Positions 52,399 to 63,896 are shown, counted from the stretch's first letter. The stretch is DNA of 64,000 nt from Prorocentrum cordatum (GCA_963575745.1 CAUYUJ010017971.1:482894-546893), one strand, 5' to 3'. Numbers and translations are program-made. The notes: a model not told the origin generated them from the letters alone.

Positions 52399-55155
52399 TT
52401 AGCGCGGGGCACCAGGTGGAGCGCCGCGGAACGGTGACAGCATAGCTTGGATGGTGAGTGACGGCACGGCACCATCGGGCGAGGCCGTGAGCAGCTCGGC
52501 AAAGGCTCGCCCAGCGCTGTGAAGGCGCTGGAGTAGAGGGCCTTGACGAGCTTGGGCGGCGGCGAGGTCCGCGGCGAGAGCTAAGCACCTCTGCTGGAGA
52601 GCAGCCATAGCCTGTGACAGCTCGGTTTCGCGGTCGGTGAGGGGTGGCTGCTCAGTGCCAGCAGCCGAGAGACTCGAGACAGAGGCGAGGTCCTCGGTAC
52701 GCCTGTCCAAATGGTGGACTAGCGTAGTGCGGCACCCTGTACGCTGTCGTCCGTCACCCGTGAAGGGTGACTGGAGGGGCACACGCGACCCCAGGGCTGG
52801 AGCCGCTAGGGCCACGCCCCGAGAGGTCGGGAGAGCCGCTTCCTCTCGCTCAGCAACGATGGAAGCGTGGACGGGGCACGAGGGCCTGTCTGGTTTAGTG
52901 CCCTGCGGGGGGGCTGAAGCCGCCCCCGCGGGCTGCCGACGGTGGGGGGGCGGAGTGGTTTGCGCGGTGGGACCAATCATGATGCCGTGCAAGGGCTCTG
53001 AGGTCGGTCGCGTAGAAGGTTGGCGTCTCGGTAGGGCGGCATGGTCGGCAGCGTGTGGTATCGGCGGTGCGTCCTCCATGCCACTCAGTCCGCGGGGGTC
53101 ACCCAGGTCGTGGTCGGCGTCTTGGCGGTGGCCGATATCATCGTATGTGGGCGATGTCGCTCTCGGGGACGGAGTCGCAGTAGGGATCGAGAGGTTGCCC
53201 GACGGGGCCGGGTTTTCGCTGGCTGGTCCGTCGTCCAAAGCGTCCGATCCCCCACCGAAGCTGAACAGGTCATCCTCCTGTTCGTCAGCGTCTTGAAAGT
53301 GAGCGGCGTTGTCATGTGGGTGCGCTGCCGCTCTCAATGGCGGAGTCGGGGGCGCCGTGCGGGTGCCCGACGAGGCAGGGTTGGCGCTGGCTGGCCCGTC
53401 GCCCAGGAAGTCGAGGCCCCCACCAAAGCCGAACGGGTCGTCCTCCTGTTCGTCGAATATCGCCCGTTGGGCCTCGGCCCAGAGCTCGTCCGGGTTCTGT
53501 GGGATGTCTGGTCCAGCCGCGGGTGGTGCCTGGTCAGACAGCAGGGGATTTGGTTCCATTTTGTTGAGTTCCGCAGCTGTGAACCCAGCCCTGCGGTGTG
53601 GGAGGGGGAGTGTACGGTGTCTACGCTCGTAGATGGCGACAGCGACTCCATGAAGCACGGTCGCTTGGCGATGTCGTGTTTTGGCAGCTTCGACAATGTC
53701 GTCTGGAAGGTTATGAGTACGTGCCGCCGTTGTGGCGAGGGCGTCAGCCTGACGATTGAACTCCTCCGCGATGGGCCCGATGAGCCCGAGGTCGATGCCC
53801 ATGTCGCCCTGGTGGCTTGCGATTTTCTCGACGCGGAACATGTTGGGCTTGGCCATGACGCATCGGTGGATCTTTTCCCAGAGCTCCACGTGCGTGCCCT
53901 GCGGTGGTGAGTGTCCGTCGATGATCCTTTGGAAACCATCAACCACCGCCTGGTTGTCCACGAAAACGTGTACGGGCCGTTCAGCACATGCCGTGAGGTG
54001 GACAATGGCGAGGGTCTCCGCAAGCTGTGCGTTCTGCGTAATGCCGTGAACGCGTGCACTGTAGTTCATGCGGTGGTCGATGCCGTAGTAGACGCCGTAG
54101 CCCGCTCGTGCAAGCAATGGGATGGCTTGGTTGGTGCATGCACCGTCCGTGGCAGCGTAGACCCATGTCCAACCAGTGTCGTGGTCAAGGTAGGTGGTGT
54201 AGGAGTCCTGGGCTGAAGCCGCAGGATCTCCCTCAGGTGGGGGCCGCGGTATGGGCTGAGGTAGCGGGTCCCTCGCGAGGTCGGCCTGCAGGTCGAGGAG
54301 GGCTGGGTCTTCATCGAAGAGCCCGCAGTGTCTTGTGTGCGGCGGAAGACGGGCCCACTGCTCGTCGCTGATGAGAGTGGTGAGAGGGACTCTTTCTCGG
54401 GCCCAGCACTTGCAGTCGCGAACAGTGTGCTCCTGAGTTTCCTCTTCCTCGTCGCAGTATCGGCAGATGGGGCTGGGGTCAGCAGACGTGTTTGATCGGG
54501 ATCGTCGCTGTTGGGTGTGGTCCCCGCCCGACAGGTAGTTCAGGAGGAGCGCCAGCTGCCAGGCATTGCATTTGGCTGCTCCTTTCGTTCGGGCGAGCCA
54601 CGTGCTGGCGAAGAGGTCGAGGCCCTGTCTGACAGAGGCCAGGTGTCCAAGGTCATGACGCCGTGGCTTGATCTTTCTCAGAAAGGCTCTGCGTTGTGAG
54701 GCTCGCAGCATGTGAAGGAAGGCGTTTTGGGGTAAGTTCAGCCAACTGATCTGACAGCCCCAGTCGTCGTACATGATGCCAAATGTGGGCCAGGTCCAAC
54801 GGAGCTGCTGAAGCGTCTGGACAAGTCGTCCGACAGGTCCTCCCCCGAATAGGGTCTGGACATGGTGTTGGAGATCCCTGACGAGACCGCAGAGAGTAGC
54901 GTCGCGGTTAACCTGTCGCCGCAGACACAGGAAGACTTCACGCTGCGTAATGGCGTCAATCTCCAGGGCGTGTCCTGGGACGCACACGGCCATGAGAGTC
55001 CAAAACTCGACCCACCTGTTTCCCTTGGGGCGGATAGCCGCCTTAAGGGCATGGTTGTAGGCAGTTTTGACGGGGCCTGATGGGGCTTGAATGTCGGTGC
55101 CCGTGGTACAGACGCTGGCAGCAAGGGAACGGGCGTGCCGCGCCTTAATAAGCAT
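52399..55155 (-). CDS. LINE-A RT C-terminus, zinc motif, RNase H and tail
   Basis: A 918-aa frame. Residues 1-230 are the helical region after the RT. C231, C234, H243 and C248 form a C-x2-C-x8-H-x4-C zinc motif, as commonly found after LINE RTs. RNase H: D337 (in A-A-T-D-G-A), E380 (A-Q-L-A-E-T), D400 (V-F-V-D-N-Q) and D471 (R-Q-A-D-A-L), a complete D-E-D-D set, with S-H-Q-G-D-M-G near 447. From about 540 to the end the tail is Asp/Pro/Ala-rich, with two similar E-Q-E-D-D-x-F-x-F-G-G-G segments, then a helical end. The start is only the first Met after a frameshift; the protein really continues from the RT frame. Role: removal of the RNA strand during second-strand synthesis. Confidence 0.85.
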   Translation of the reverse strand: MLIKARHARSLAASVCTTGTDIQAPSGPVKTAYNHALKAAIRPKGNRWVEFWTLMAVCVPGHALEIDAITQREVFLCLRRQVNRDATLCGLVRDLQHHVQTLFGGGPVGRLVQTLQQLRWTWPTFGIMYDDWGCQISWLNLPQNAFLHMLRASQRRAFLRKIKPRRHDLGHLASVRQGLDLFASTWLARTKGAAKCNAWQLALLLNYLSGGDHTQQRRSRSNTSADPSPICRYCDEEEETQEHTVRDCKCWARERVPLTTLISDEQWARLPPHTRHCGLFDEDPALLDLQADLARDPLPQPIPRPPPEGDPAASAQDSYTTYLDHDTGWTWVYAATDGACTNQAIPLLARAGYGVYYGIDHRMNYSARVHGITQNAQLAETLAIVHLTACAERPVHVFVDNQAVVDGFQRIIDGHSPPQGTHVELWEKIHRCVMAKPNMFRVEKIASHQGDMGIDLGLIGPIAEEFNRQADALATTAARTHNLPDDIVEAAKTRHRQATVLHGVAVAIYERRHRTLPLPHRRAGFTAAELNKMEPNPLLSDQAPPAAGPDIPQNPDELWAEAQRAIFDEQEDDPFGFGGGLDFLGDGPASANPASSGTRTAPPTPPLRAAAHPHDNAAHFQDADEQEDDLFSFGGGSDALDDGPASENPAPSGNLSIPTATPSPRATSPTYDDIGHRQDADHDLGDPRGLSGMEDAPPIPHAADHAALPRRQPSTRPTSEPLHGIMIGPTAQTTPPPHRRQPAGAASAPPQGTKPDRPSCPVHASIVAEREEAALPTSRGVALAAPALGSRVPLQSPFTGDGRQRTGCRTTLVHHLDRRTEDLASVSSLSAAGTEQPPLTDRETELSQAMAALQQRCLALAADLAAAQARQGPLLQRLHSAGRAFAELLTASPDGAVPSLTIQAMLSPFRGAPPGAPR
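52785..52815 (-). other. Covarying hairpin, C-terminal tail, right copy
   Basis: Sense arms GTGGCCCTAG / CTGGGGTCGC including G-U pairs. Core C, GGC-TCCA-GCC. Encodes A-A-P-A. Confidence 0.7.
52900..52933 (-). other. Covarying hairpin, C-terminal tail, right copy
   Basis: Sense arms GCCCGCGGGGG / CCCCCGCaGGGC. Core C, GGC-TTCA-GCC. About 14 pairs. Encodes G-A-A-S-A-P. Confidence 0.75.
54206..54226 (-). other. Covarying hairpin, zinc motif to RNase H linker, right copy
   Basis: Sense arms TCCTG / CAGGA. Core C, GGC-TTCA-GCC. Encodes P-A-A-S-A-Q. Confidence 0.7.
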
Positions 55156-55156
55156 C

Positions 55157-57176
55157 GGTGATGGGAGCTTGCCATGCGCGGCAGGCGACTAGTCGCCCTG
55201 CGAACACGGGCGTCAGCGGTGGCCGTGAGGTTAAGCGCGGCTGGAGCCGGCGCTGCCTCGGCGTTGATGTAACTCCCGACGAGCTTGAAGGAGTCGACCA
55301 CGCGTAAGGGCCGTTCCGCCAGAGTGAGCTGGGTAACGGCGGTGTGAAGCTCGTCGGTGAGCGCCCACCCCGCCACTTTGCCAGGGTGAATGCGTTGACC
55401 TGAAAATCGATCAAACTTGGCGGTTTCATCAAGAGATTTCTGCAACTCAGGCGCGGTGTGAGTAGTGGAGTTGCTGTCGTCAACAAAGGTAGTGCTGAGT
55501 GATCGCGGAACGTATCGATGCTGTCTCTTGGTCCACACACACATGAGCAGCTTAATGTCGTCCAGGGACCAAGAGCTTCCCTGGAGGTGACCGTTTGTCC
55601 TGGCCAGTTCCTTAGAGTACGCACCGTTCATGCGGATGTAGCGTTTGTGGCGACTGTAGAAGTTTCTGCGGACAGTAACGATGTCTTGGGGGCACCCCGC
55701 GTGAAGCGCAAGGTTAAGGCAGATGTCCGTGATGAGGTAGTCGAAACACTTCTGTCGGTCCAGGGCAGCCCCAGCTAAGGGGAGGAGTAAGGCCCTGGCG
55801 TGTTCGATGCGCAGGGCAAGAGAGGTGCTGACGTCCCCAATGGTAGCTTTGGGGACAGCGCCAAAACTCGTGGCGTGGGTCCATCCTTTCCGCCAGTCCG
55901 TGAGGCTGCGGTAAGCTGGCGCTTCCCACGCATACATCCAAACGGAAAGCACCGAGAGAAGTCGTTGGTCCGTTGGGAGTTCGCCTCGGCCTTTTCGGAG
56001 GCACGGGTTTGGCACATGGAGGAGGGGTTCTGGGATGGTGCCAGTGCGTTGCATAGCGCGTAAGACGCTGGCGAAGAGGCGAAGAATGTCGTCGGGTAAC
56101 TCCTTAGCCTCCTTAGAAGTCCAGCCGTCCAGTCCCCCCGCACGGCGCGGTGAACGGGTGCGAATAAAGTGGATGAGTTGGTCGTCGGTGAGGTGGAAAG
56201 GGGTAGCTGGTGATGGCGTAGGCAGCTCTTGTCGGTTCTCATTGTAGAAGTCAGCCCACGTCGGCATGGCTTCGGCGTCATGTCCTGCACGGGCGCGGTA
56301 CCTGCCCAAGATGGGCTCCCAGGTGTCGACCATGAGCTTAAGCATGTCTTTGGTATTAGCAACAATGGCGTTGTCAGGGAGAATGTCGGGGACTTGTGCA
56401 GGTGGTGGTTGACAAGTGTGGTCTTCGTCGTTGTCCGTGTCGGGCGAACTACCGTCGCTGGGGCTGAAGCCGCCAGCTTCGGTGTCAGCGTCGCTATCGT
56501 CCGTGCTAGCTTTGTCAGGTTTGAAGGCGTTGGTGTCGCAGTGGAGTTGCGTATCGTCAGGTGTGGTAGGCGTGCGGAGATACGCCGTGGGAGAGCTGTC
56601 AGCAGCCCGTGCGTATATGGCCGCCTTTCGCCCGCTTGGCTCGCGGACGCCCTCAGCCCATATCTTGATGCGTTCAGCTTTGGCACGGTTCGCACGTCGC
56701 GCCAGCTCTAAGTCGAGGTGTTGGATCAAAGCGTCAAGGTGCTCTCCGTGAGGTGCTGGCTCGTCGGGGGTCCAGGCCTCGGGGAAGTCAAGGAGAACCG
56801 TGGGGCGCAGCTTGTGGCATAGGAGGCGGGCCGCGGTCCACGTGCAGTCGATGCGCTGCGCAAGGTACGGCGGGATGGCACGGCAATCTAAATGGTGGTG
56901 CTGTCCGATGAAACGAAGCTCACAGAGTTGCCGATGGAGCTTGCGCAGTCGGTTCATGTGTATCGTGGAAGCTCCGTAGGTGGGGAAGGCGCGGGGGACA
57001 ACTGGTCGCTCTTCGAACATGGGCGTGAGCCCGTGCCTGGTGGGGGGCTTCTTTTTTGGGCGGTCGGGCGGTGGAGGTGGCAGGTCGCGCAGACGGGTGA
57101 GATGGTACTCATGACTGGCCTCGTTAGCCAGGGCGAACATGCGCTCCACGTCGTCGCGTGTGTCGGCCTGTTCCAT
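55157..57176 (-). CDS. LINE-A reverse transcriptase (right copy)
   Basis: The frame nominally runs to 54,738 (812 aa), but homology ends near 55,157, where a one-base shift moves the protein into the next frame. Motifs: A-G-G-L-D-G-W 346-352, motif A as D473-R-Q-K-C-F-D, motif B Q-G-S-S-W-S-L 532-538, motif C F-V-D-D 564-567, then K-L-V-G-S-Y. All catalytic Asp residues are present, so the domain itself looks competent. The first 330 residues contain helical regions and the hairpin-bearing linker (G-G-F-S-P at 235-239). A stop and a one-base difference near 57,220 separate it from the endonuclease. Confidence 0.85.
56457..56477 (-). other. Covarying hairpin, EEP-RT linker, right copy
   Basis: Same as 41,445-41,465. 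Confidence 0.75.
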
Positions 57177-57208
57177 GCGGTCCTGATATCGCCCAGCGAT
57201 GAGGGTCC

Positions 57209-58942
57209 CTAGTGCCTGCAGCTCGTGACCTCATGAGCTCCGTCGTTGGGAGGGTAGGGCGTGGGGGCAAGAAGACGTCGGGCCGTATGGTCGAGGCGAC
57301 TGAGGTCAAGCGTGACCTGCAGGCCAACATGAGACTTCGCTGGCAAGTCGCGTAGATAGCAGAAGTCGGTGACAAGGGATCGCGCCGCTTGGTTGGCAAT
57401 GATATAATCGATGCGCGAAGTGCGGGGGCACTTGGTGACGCGGTCCCAGTCAGGGGTATTGCCGTATGTGTGCATGGTGTGGTCTGGTGTGCCCTCAGCG
57501 ACGTTGAACCATCCGTGCTGCAACATGTGCAGAAGGTGTGGATTGTCATCGATGTTCGTATTGGCGTCCATGCAGATGAAGTAGGGGGCTGAGCCGACCC
57601 TAGCGGCGGCGCAGTCAGCGAGCCGAAAAAGAGCTGTGCTGTCTCCTCCAGCAATCCCGTAGAGGCTTGCTATGTAGATCCCCGCGGGCCCGTGGTTGTT
57701 TCGTCGCCGCCTGCGGCGGTGCTGAGTGCAGAGCGGGAGAAAGACCTCGTGCCATCTTTTCTTGGCCTTGAGGGCGACGATACAGGGCGCATTGTCGTCG
57801 ACAGTGGAGTCGACAATGGCATCCTTAGAGAGGATGGCGACCCCTCCCGAGGCGCCAGTGTTGCCCACGACGGTGTGGTCAGTGCCGCCGTGGGCAGCTC
57901 TGCGCTGGGCTCGCGCCAGATCCAGGTCTGGTCCAAGACTGGCGTGGTATCCCCCGTGGAGTGGATTGGCGGCGCTGGTAGCGATGGCTTGTCTGGTCGG
58001 CTTGGCATGTCGGGTCTCCTGTAGTGCTATGACTGCGGCGTTGTGGTCGACACCAAGAGCGGTGATGGTTGGCCAATTCGCTGAGAGACTGGTGATGTTT
58101 AGGCTGACGAGGTGTATGGAGCGACCTGGCCCGTCTCCATCGGTGGAGCTGGGGTTTGCACGCCCCGCACGGTGTAAGTCAGCCTGACCCTCGCCCAGGT
58201 AGAAGGCTTGGCCACAGTAGGAGCTCATGGCGTTCCTATGGATTAGCTTGACCGGGGCTGAAGCCGCCGTCAGGCCAGAAGTATAGGCGGGACACGGTCG
58301 GCACTGCGCCAGGGGGGGTTCATAAACGTCAGTAAAAATGTCTCGAAAAATCCTCCTCACTCCTGTACCATAGGGGACGAGGGGAGGAGAGGTGAGACGG
58401 CAGCAGAGGGAGAGGGAGGCGACTCCTCGATCCGTCCTGCCGAACACAAAAGCAAATGCGAACCAGCGGCGGCGGCTAGGCGCGGCAGCGGCACAACGCA
58501 CGCGCATATACTGCGCACGCGACACCGCTGGTCCGTCCTGCGGTGGCGCGCCCGCCCCGTCAGTATCTTGATGAGCAGCATCTGGTGGAACAGCTCCAGC
58601 AGCACGGTCGGAGGCCTGGCGCTGGGCTTCGTCCATGCCCGCTGCCGTGAGGCCCACGTTGCGGACAGGGCTGATTCCCCGCGGGGCCGCCGCTGCCGCG
58701 GCAGCAGCTGAGGTGGCGGGGGCTCCGCCCCGACTCTGAGGTGAGAGCGGTGAGCCACCGCCGAAACCCGCCACAAGGTTCTTGACACGGTACTTGTTCT
58801 TGAACGGGTCGAAGGTTGGCGCCTCGTCGATGGGGACGATCACGCGGATGGGCAGCGGCGGCTCGTGGTCGGTGGACGGCGTCGGCTCGAGGTCAACCGC
58901 CTGGCCAGGTTCGATGACGCTGGCTCCGAAGCGTGGCACCAC
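57209..58942 (-). CDS. LINE-A ORF1 tail fused in frame to endonuclease
   Basis: 577 aa. The first 210 residues correspond to the C-terminal tail of the left copy's 1841-aa ORF. The frame then runs on, through T-A-A-S-A-P-V-K at the hairpin site, into the complete endonuclease: S-L-N-I-T-S-L, A-L-Q-E-T-R, I-C-M-D-A-N-T-N, S-R-I-D-Y-I-I-A-N, K-S-H-V. An extra base near 58,295 relative to the left copy makes the fusion. Either the fusion is ancestral or one copy has drifted; other copies would decide. Confidence 0.8.
   Translation of the reverse strand: MVPRFGASVIEPGQAVDLEPTPSTDHEPPLPIRVIVPIDEAPTFDPFKNKYRVKNLVAGFGGGSPLSPQSRGGAPATSAAAAAAAAPRGISPVRNVGLTAAGMDEAQRQASDRAAGAVPPDAAHQDTDGAGAPPQDGPAVSRAQYMRVRCAAAAPSRRRWFAFAFVFGRTDRGVASLSLCCRLTSPPLVPYGTGVRRIFRDIFTDVYEPPLAQCRPCPAYTSGLTAASAPVKLIHRNAMSSYCGQAFYLGEGQADLHRAGRANPSSTDGDGPGRSIHLVSLNITSLSANWPTITALGVDHNAAVIALQETRHAKPTRQAIATSAANPLHGGYHASLGPDLDLARAQRRAAHGGTDHTVVGNTGASGGVAILSKDAIVDSTVDDNAPCIVALKAKKRWHEVFLPLCTQHRRRRRRNNHGPAGIYIASLYGIAGGDSTALFRLADCAAARVGSAPYFICMDANTNIDDNPHLLHMLQHGWFNVAEGTPDHTMHTYGNTPDWDRVTKCPRTSRIDYIIANQAARSLVTDFCYLRDLPAKSHVGLQVTLDLSRLDHTARRLLAPTPYPPNDGAHEVTSCRH
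58245..58276 (-). other. Covarying hairpin, ORF1-EEP junction, right copy
   Basis: As 43,232-43,263, but with one outer pair lost (G to A at the edge). Confidence 0.7.
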
Positions 58943-59469
58943 TTCGGGGGCTCGGCCATCAGCCTGAGTCTCGCGAGGCGGCGAGCTCGTGGAGCTCCCT
59001 GGGGCCTTGCGTGAGCTGTGGCGGCTGCAGGTCCTGCTGCGCGGGACGCGCCCGCCCGTGTGGCGGTCGCGTGGCGAGGTCGCCTGGGCATTAGCGACTC
59101 GGAATTCGCCCTGCTCGGGGATCGGATCGGCGCCGCGCAGGGTGACGGGCTGGGCTGGCGAGAGGCGCTTGTGCCGCCCTCCGCCGTGGCTGTGGCCTGG
59201 TCAGGGTCGACAGCGTCGGGGCGGGGGCTGACGTGGTGGGCGCTTCCATCGCTGTGCCGCGGGGAGGCGCTGTGATGCGCCTGGATGTGCGTGAGGACGA
59301 GCGGGGTAAGCGGCTGCCTCTCCCGCTCAGGTGGGGCAGGTTTTGCCTGGGCAGGGCGCAGTGCTGCAGCCACGTTTGGCGGGGGCGTGTGCTGGCGCGG
59401 TTGCCAAGCGCGCACGTTCGCATCGCGCCATCCTTCGGGGCGCCCTGCCCTGCCACGGTTTGTTGCAGC

Positions 59470-59492
59470 CCCCTGGGCTGGAGCCGCAGGGG
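59470..59492 (-). other. Covarying hairpin in ORF1 tail, right copy
   Basis: As 44,454-44,476, with loop TCCA instead of TTCA. Confidence 0.75.
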
Positions 59493-60545
59493 TTATCACT
59501 GCGGGCTGGTTGCTGGAGGTGCCATCGTGTCGGCCTGAGTAATGGCCCCAGGCGCGCGTGGACCCTGGCACTGGCGAGGTGGCCCTTGGGAGGGCCTGCG
59601 CGGGTGCACGCGGGTAGCCGATGACCGCTGGGTGTACCCTGGCGTGGGGGGCGTGGCCGTAGCTGGAGGCGGCTGCTCCAGCAGCCGCGGGCCTGGCACC
59701 TATGGGGCCACGGTAGTAGGCGGCAACCCCGTCATAGGCCGTGTTACCGCCTGTCGGGACTCGCGCGGGAGAGCGGTAGCGTGGCGTGCCCTGCTGTCCT
59801 GCGTCACGTTGGTCGCGCTGCTGAATGCGCTGCTGGTGCTGTTGGTGTCGCTGCCAGTCGGCTCTCGAGAGGGGACGGGTGTCGGGGAGGATGGTAGGCA
59901 CGTCAGGCCGCTGCCAGCCCCGATAGACGTGCTCGAAGGCGTGATCAGGGTAGGTCCCCCCTACGGGTGAGTATCGCCGCACATGCTCCATGTAGTCGAT
60001 GTTCTGCGGCTCGGAGATCGCCGTGCTGTTGACAGCTCGCTGGTGCGCTGGTCCATAGAGGCATAAACTACCACGGTTGCTGCGGTCGTGGTTGAGCTCG
60101 GCTTCGGTCGTGGCACGGCTCACCATGGCGTCGCAGAGTCGCATGTCGTAGTCGAGGGCTTGTGGCCCAGGGCCACCCTCGGCGTCCCAGTACAGTACCA
60201 CATCTCGCCAGCGGGTGCGGGTAGTGTGGATGCGCTCGGCGATCGACTCGCAGACGGCCCTGACCGTGACACGGTCCCTGTACATGTTGGTGATGGCTAG
60301 GGAGTAGGGTCGGCGGACCGTCTTGTTGAAGGTGAATTCATCCTTGAGGGCCTGGTGGGGACTGAAGAGCACGTAGCCTTCCCTCCAAAGCGGTTGGTCG
60401 GGGGAAGGTTCCTCGGGCATCCCCGTTCCTGTGAATCCAGGTGGCCGCCTTGTGCCGTCAGGCAGTCCCTGCCTGGGGACGCGCCGCGGCTGCGGTGGGA
60501 AGTACCATTGACCCTGGTAACCTGCTTGCCCTGGTTGTGGAGGTT

Positions 60546-60576
60546 CCCCCCCGGGGCCTGAAGGCGCTCGGGGGGG
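60546..60576 (-). other. Covarying hairpin after Cys-rich domain, right copy
   Basis: As 45,530-45,560. Confidence 0.6.
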
Positions 60577-61389
60577 TTCCTTGAGGTCGTGGAGGGCTGG
60601 CGCGTTGCCGAATTGGCGGGCAAGGATGTGCGGCGGCATCCCTGTGGCACGGACGTCGAGCAGGCTGTGTGGACTGGGGAGATGGGGGCACCTGCTGGAC
60701 AGGCAGCATGTGTCGGAGTCCCTGTTGTTGGTGCTGTATGCACACGTCCAACTGTTGCACGAGTAGTCCGTGGACCAGTCCATGAGTGTACGCAGTCCGC
60801 TGCGGCCGCAGTCTGGGCACGTTGGTTGGCCCGAAGTGCCGAGCTGCGTGTTGCGGCGAGCCGCACAGTACTGACAGCATTGGAATCGACACTGTAGGCA
60901 AGACCAGCGTCCTGGTAGAGGCGGGAGCGCATGCTCGTTTGTGCCTGGGTCGTCTGGGTGGGGTCGTGGGCGATCCCACAAGGGCCAGACGTCAGCAAAC
61001 CAGGATTGGCCTGTAGTGCGGACAACCTCGGCGGGGAGGCGAGCGTCCTCGGCGTGGCACCTGATCCACTGGGGCCCCATGTCCGCTGGTACCATGACGG
61101 TGCGCCAGGTGTCGTCCGCCTTGACGTGGACTTGGGTCGGTACCCAGAGCTTAGTAGTGGTGTCGCCGTGGTCGTGGTGGAGGATGACCCAGCCGTCCCG
61201 CCCCGCCACCGCAGGGTCTGTAACGCGGTGGCCCATGACTGTCGTCCCCCACGGTAAGTAGGCGCCGTCGTGGTGATCTCCAGGGTCGAGCCAGACCTCG
61301 ATGCCAGGGGCGTTGACACGGGTCCGCACATCACGGACGTGGTAGGCGAGGACGTGGTAGGCAGTCGGCTCCTCTTCCGTCTCAATGTG

Positions 61390-62171
61390 CTCCACGTCTC
61401 GATGCCACTGTTGTCTGAGGTGGAGTTTCCGCCACTCTGTCGTGACGAACGAGAGGCGGATCGCCGTGGGCGGGCGTGGCCTCGGGCGAGGGCGGCGGCC
61501 GCGCTGATGAGGGAAGGCGCACGGCGTTCGTCGGCTCCTGATGACGTCGATGAGCGGTCTGGACTGTGCGCCAGGGCTGTGACTGACTTGTAAGTGCGTG
61601 GTGGGCCAGACGCGGCCCCAGGGCTGGAGCCGCTGGGGCGCGACCCGCGTGCGTCAGGATGCCCCCGCACGGGGACAGCTTGCAAGCCAGTGTACACCAG
61701 GTCGAGGAGTGGTTTCGGGTCCAGCTGGAGCATGTGAAGCGAGACGCGTGGGCGGGGCTGGTTAGGGTCATCCCTGGTGGCTGCTTCAGTGTCGTAGTGC
61801 TGTTTGGCCCATACTCGCGCTGCCTCTGGCGAGTATAGTGCCTGCGGCGGTGGCCACGCTGCCGCGATGGCTGTTCTGCGCCTGGTGCTAGCTTCCTGGT
61901 CGTGAGCTTCAGCCGCCTCACGGAGATCTGGATGATCGTAGCCAGCGATGTGAAGGGCGTGCGCGCAGTCGCCCATGCCATAGGCGTGTGGTAGGGCACG
62001 GCACCTGGAAGCAGCTTCTGTGGGGGCGCACCAGTCCATGCGGATGAGGAGGCTCAGGACCCGAGGGTAATGAGGCGCGCTCCGTGGGCCTCCCCTTTCA
62101 CGAAGTTGTGCCTGTTTTCCCCGCGCGGTGGTTGGGTGGCCTCGCACATCCAGAGTGCGATGGGTCCCCAC
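61390..62171 (-). pseudogene. LINE-A ORF1, middle part (right copy)
   Basis: The frame 60,297-62,171 carries homology from about 62,060 to 61,390 (after the ART-like segment up to the Ser/Arg-rich linker). Beyond 61,390 it is out of frame with the protein. Confidence 0.7.
61611..61642 (-). other. Covarying hairpin before Cys-rich region, right copy
   Basis: As 46,596-46,627. Confidence 0.75.
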
Positions 62172-63667
62172 GCGAGGGCGTCGTCTTCAAGACTGTAGGG
62201 CGGGTGGGGCGGCATTGCGTACCACGCGGCCAGCGAAGGGTGCACGCTCGCGTACGTGCGGCCAACGTTGGTGCCAGTTCGGCCTTTCGCTTCACGGCGG
62301 GGACCTGGCAAGAGGTGCCCTCCACTGGCAGCAAGACGGGCCGCAAGGTCGCCGCGGGTCCCATGCCAGAAGACAGTGGGCGCGTCGGTGGTGGGTTTGC
62401 GGAGGTCCCACGTGAGGTATGGGAAGATTGTCTCGCCTGAGTTCCCGCCCGAGTCTTCCAGCACCCAAGTGAGGCGGTTCGGTGGCCTCTGCATGATGTC
62501 CGTCCACGGCCCCAGCGCTTGGTGTGTTGGATCATGAGTAAATCGAGGATGGTCGTGGAGTCGCAGAGCGTCTTTGATGTCCTCTGTAGACACGCCACTG
62601 TTACCAAGCGCAAAGCCGTTTTGATACAGGGCGTTAAGTATGCTCTTCGGCGGCGCGGGGACCGCTGGGTCGCGCTGGATGGTGTTGCGTAAGTTGCGTG
62701 TCGGTGGCTTGAGGGCTGTGTAAGGCATACCAGGGCCTGAAGGCGCCTGTGGCCTGTCGGGTGATGCATAGCGTGCTCGCCGTCGTGGTGGTTGGGTGTC
62801 CGCGTCGGGAGAGGAACCACGAGCATCAGCATGTCGGAAGATGGACCACGGGCTAACGTGGGTGCACTCACGTGTTTCCCTTGCCTCGGTGTCGCTGCCG
62901 TGTGCTGTGGCATCCTCAGTAGTCGGTAGGTTACCGTATGCCGCGCCGCTTTTGGAGCCGTCTCGCAGAGACGGGCTGGTCGATCTTGGTGTGACAGACG
63001 AGGCTCGCGATACGGCGGCAGTGACTTCGACGATGGCGGCGGTGGTGGCGGTAGTGACATCGACGACTGCGGCGGCAACTGCTGCGGCGTAGTGTTCCTG
63101 CAGCAGCGGATGTCGGAGTGCGTGCACGTGCTGATCGTCGTGTTCGTCGGCGAGCGTGCACGGCATTGTGTATGTGGCCTCCTCACGCGGCCTCCTGCTC
63201 GGTTGGCAACAGCGGAGGCAACACTGGGCTGTGGATGAGTCCAGGGCCCGCGCACAGATGCGGGCTCCTACGTGTCCGACAGCTCCTTGGGCAAGAAGTT
63301 TGGCACCGACGAGTAGAAGGCCACACACGACTCCACCCGTGGCAATAGCCCCGAGCTTGCCGCTGGCCCATTTCAGGACACCCCCGAGGCCGACCCCGAC
63401 TGCGCTGGCTCCGCCCGAGACGCTATCTCTGAGTTTGACGCCGGTCCATTTGAGAGTGGCCCACAATGCGGACGTGACGTTGTATGTCGTTGTGCGTCGG
63501 GATGTGGTGGGCACAGATGGGCCTGGTGCCGTCGCTTTGCGTCGTCGTCGTTGTCGGTAGCTGGGGTCTCGGCTCGGTGTCGGCAAGTACCATCGATCTG
63601 GTCCTTGTACGGCATTGCTATCGCGATGGCGTACGTGGCCACAAAGAGGCAGATGAGGCAGCCACAA
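62054..63667 (-). pseudogene. LINE-A ORF1, N-terminal part with ART-like segment (right copy)
   Basis: 537-aa frame holding the Gly/Ala hydrophobic stretch and the H-G-T / T-Y-A-S-V-H segment. It loses frame near 62,060. The left copy reads through both places. The first hydrophobic segment is in another frame, so a further shift lies near 63,590. Confidence 0.75.
62731..62749 (-). other. Covarying hairpin before ART-like segment, right copy
   Basis: As 47,716-47,736 with the outermost pair lost. Confidence 0.65.
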
Positions 63668-63871
63668 TGTCGTGATGCCGCTGCGCTGTGCTGGGGCTCG
63701 TGGGAACCGCTGGCATCTGGGTACTCATCATCGATGGGGTCGTTGTCGATGTCGGCCTGCCAGTGGCCAAAGACACTGGGGTTGGAGTCAGTCGCGTTGT
63801 CACGGTGTACAGAGGTGAAGGGCGTGGTGCTGCCACCTGCGGTCTGGGGATGTCCAGGTCTAGCCAGTGCT

Positions 63872-63896
63872 GCAGCGGGGCTGAAGCCGCCACTGC
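63872..63896 (-). other. Covarying hairpin before ORF1, right copy
   Basis: As 48,858-48,882. Confidence 0.75.

Larger units (their letters stand above)
58840..61395 (-). pseudogene. LINE-A ORF1, central and C-terminal part (right copy)
   Basis: 851-aa frame matching residues of about 800-1640 of the left 1841-aa protein, including the full cysteine-rich domain. It starts at a Met just after a frameshift near 61,390 and loses frame near 59,100. Confidence 0.75.

Noticed and set aside
55060-55085. CCCCATCAGGCCCC as a further hairpin
   Set aside because: It resembles the swapped core but the loop-closing positions do not match and the arms do not pair.
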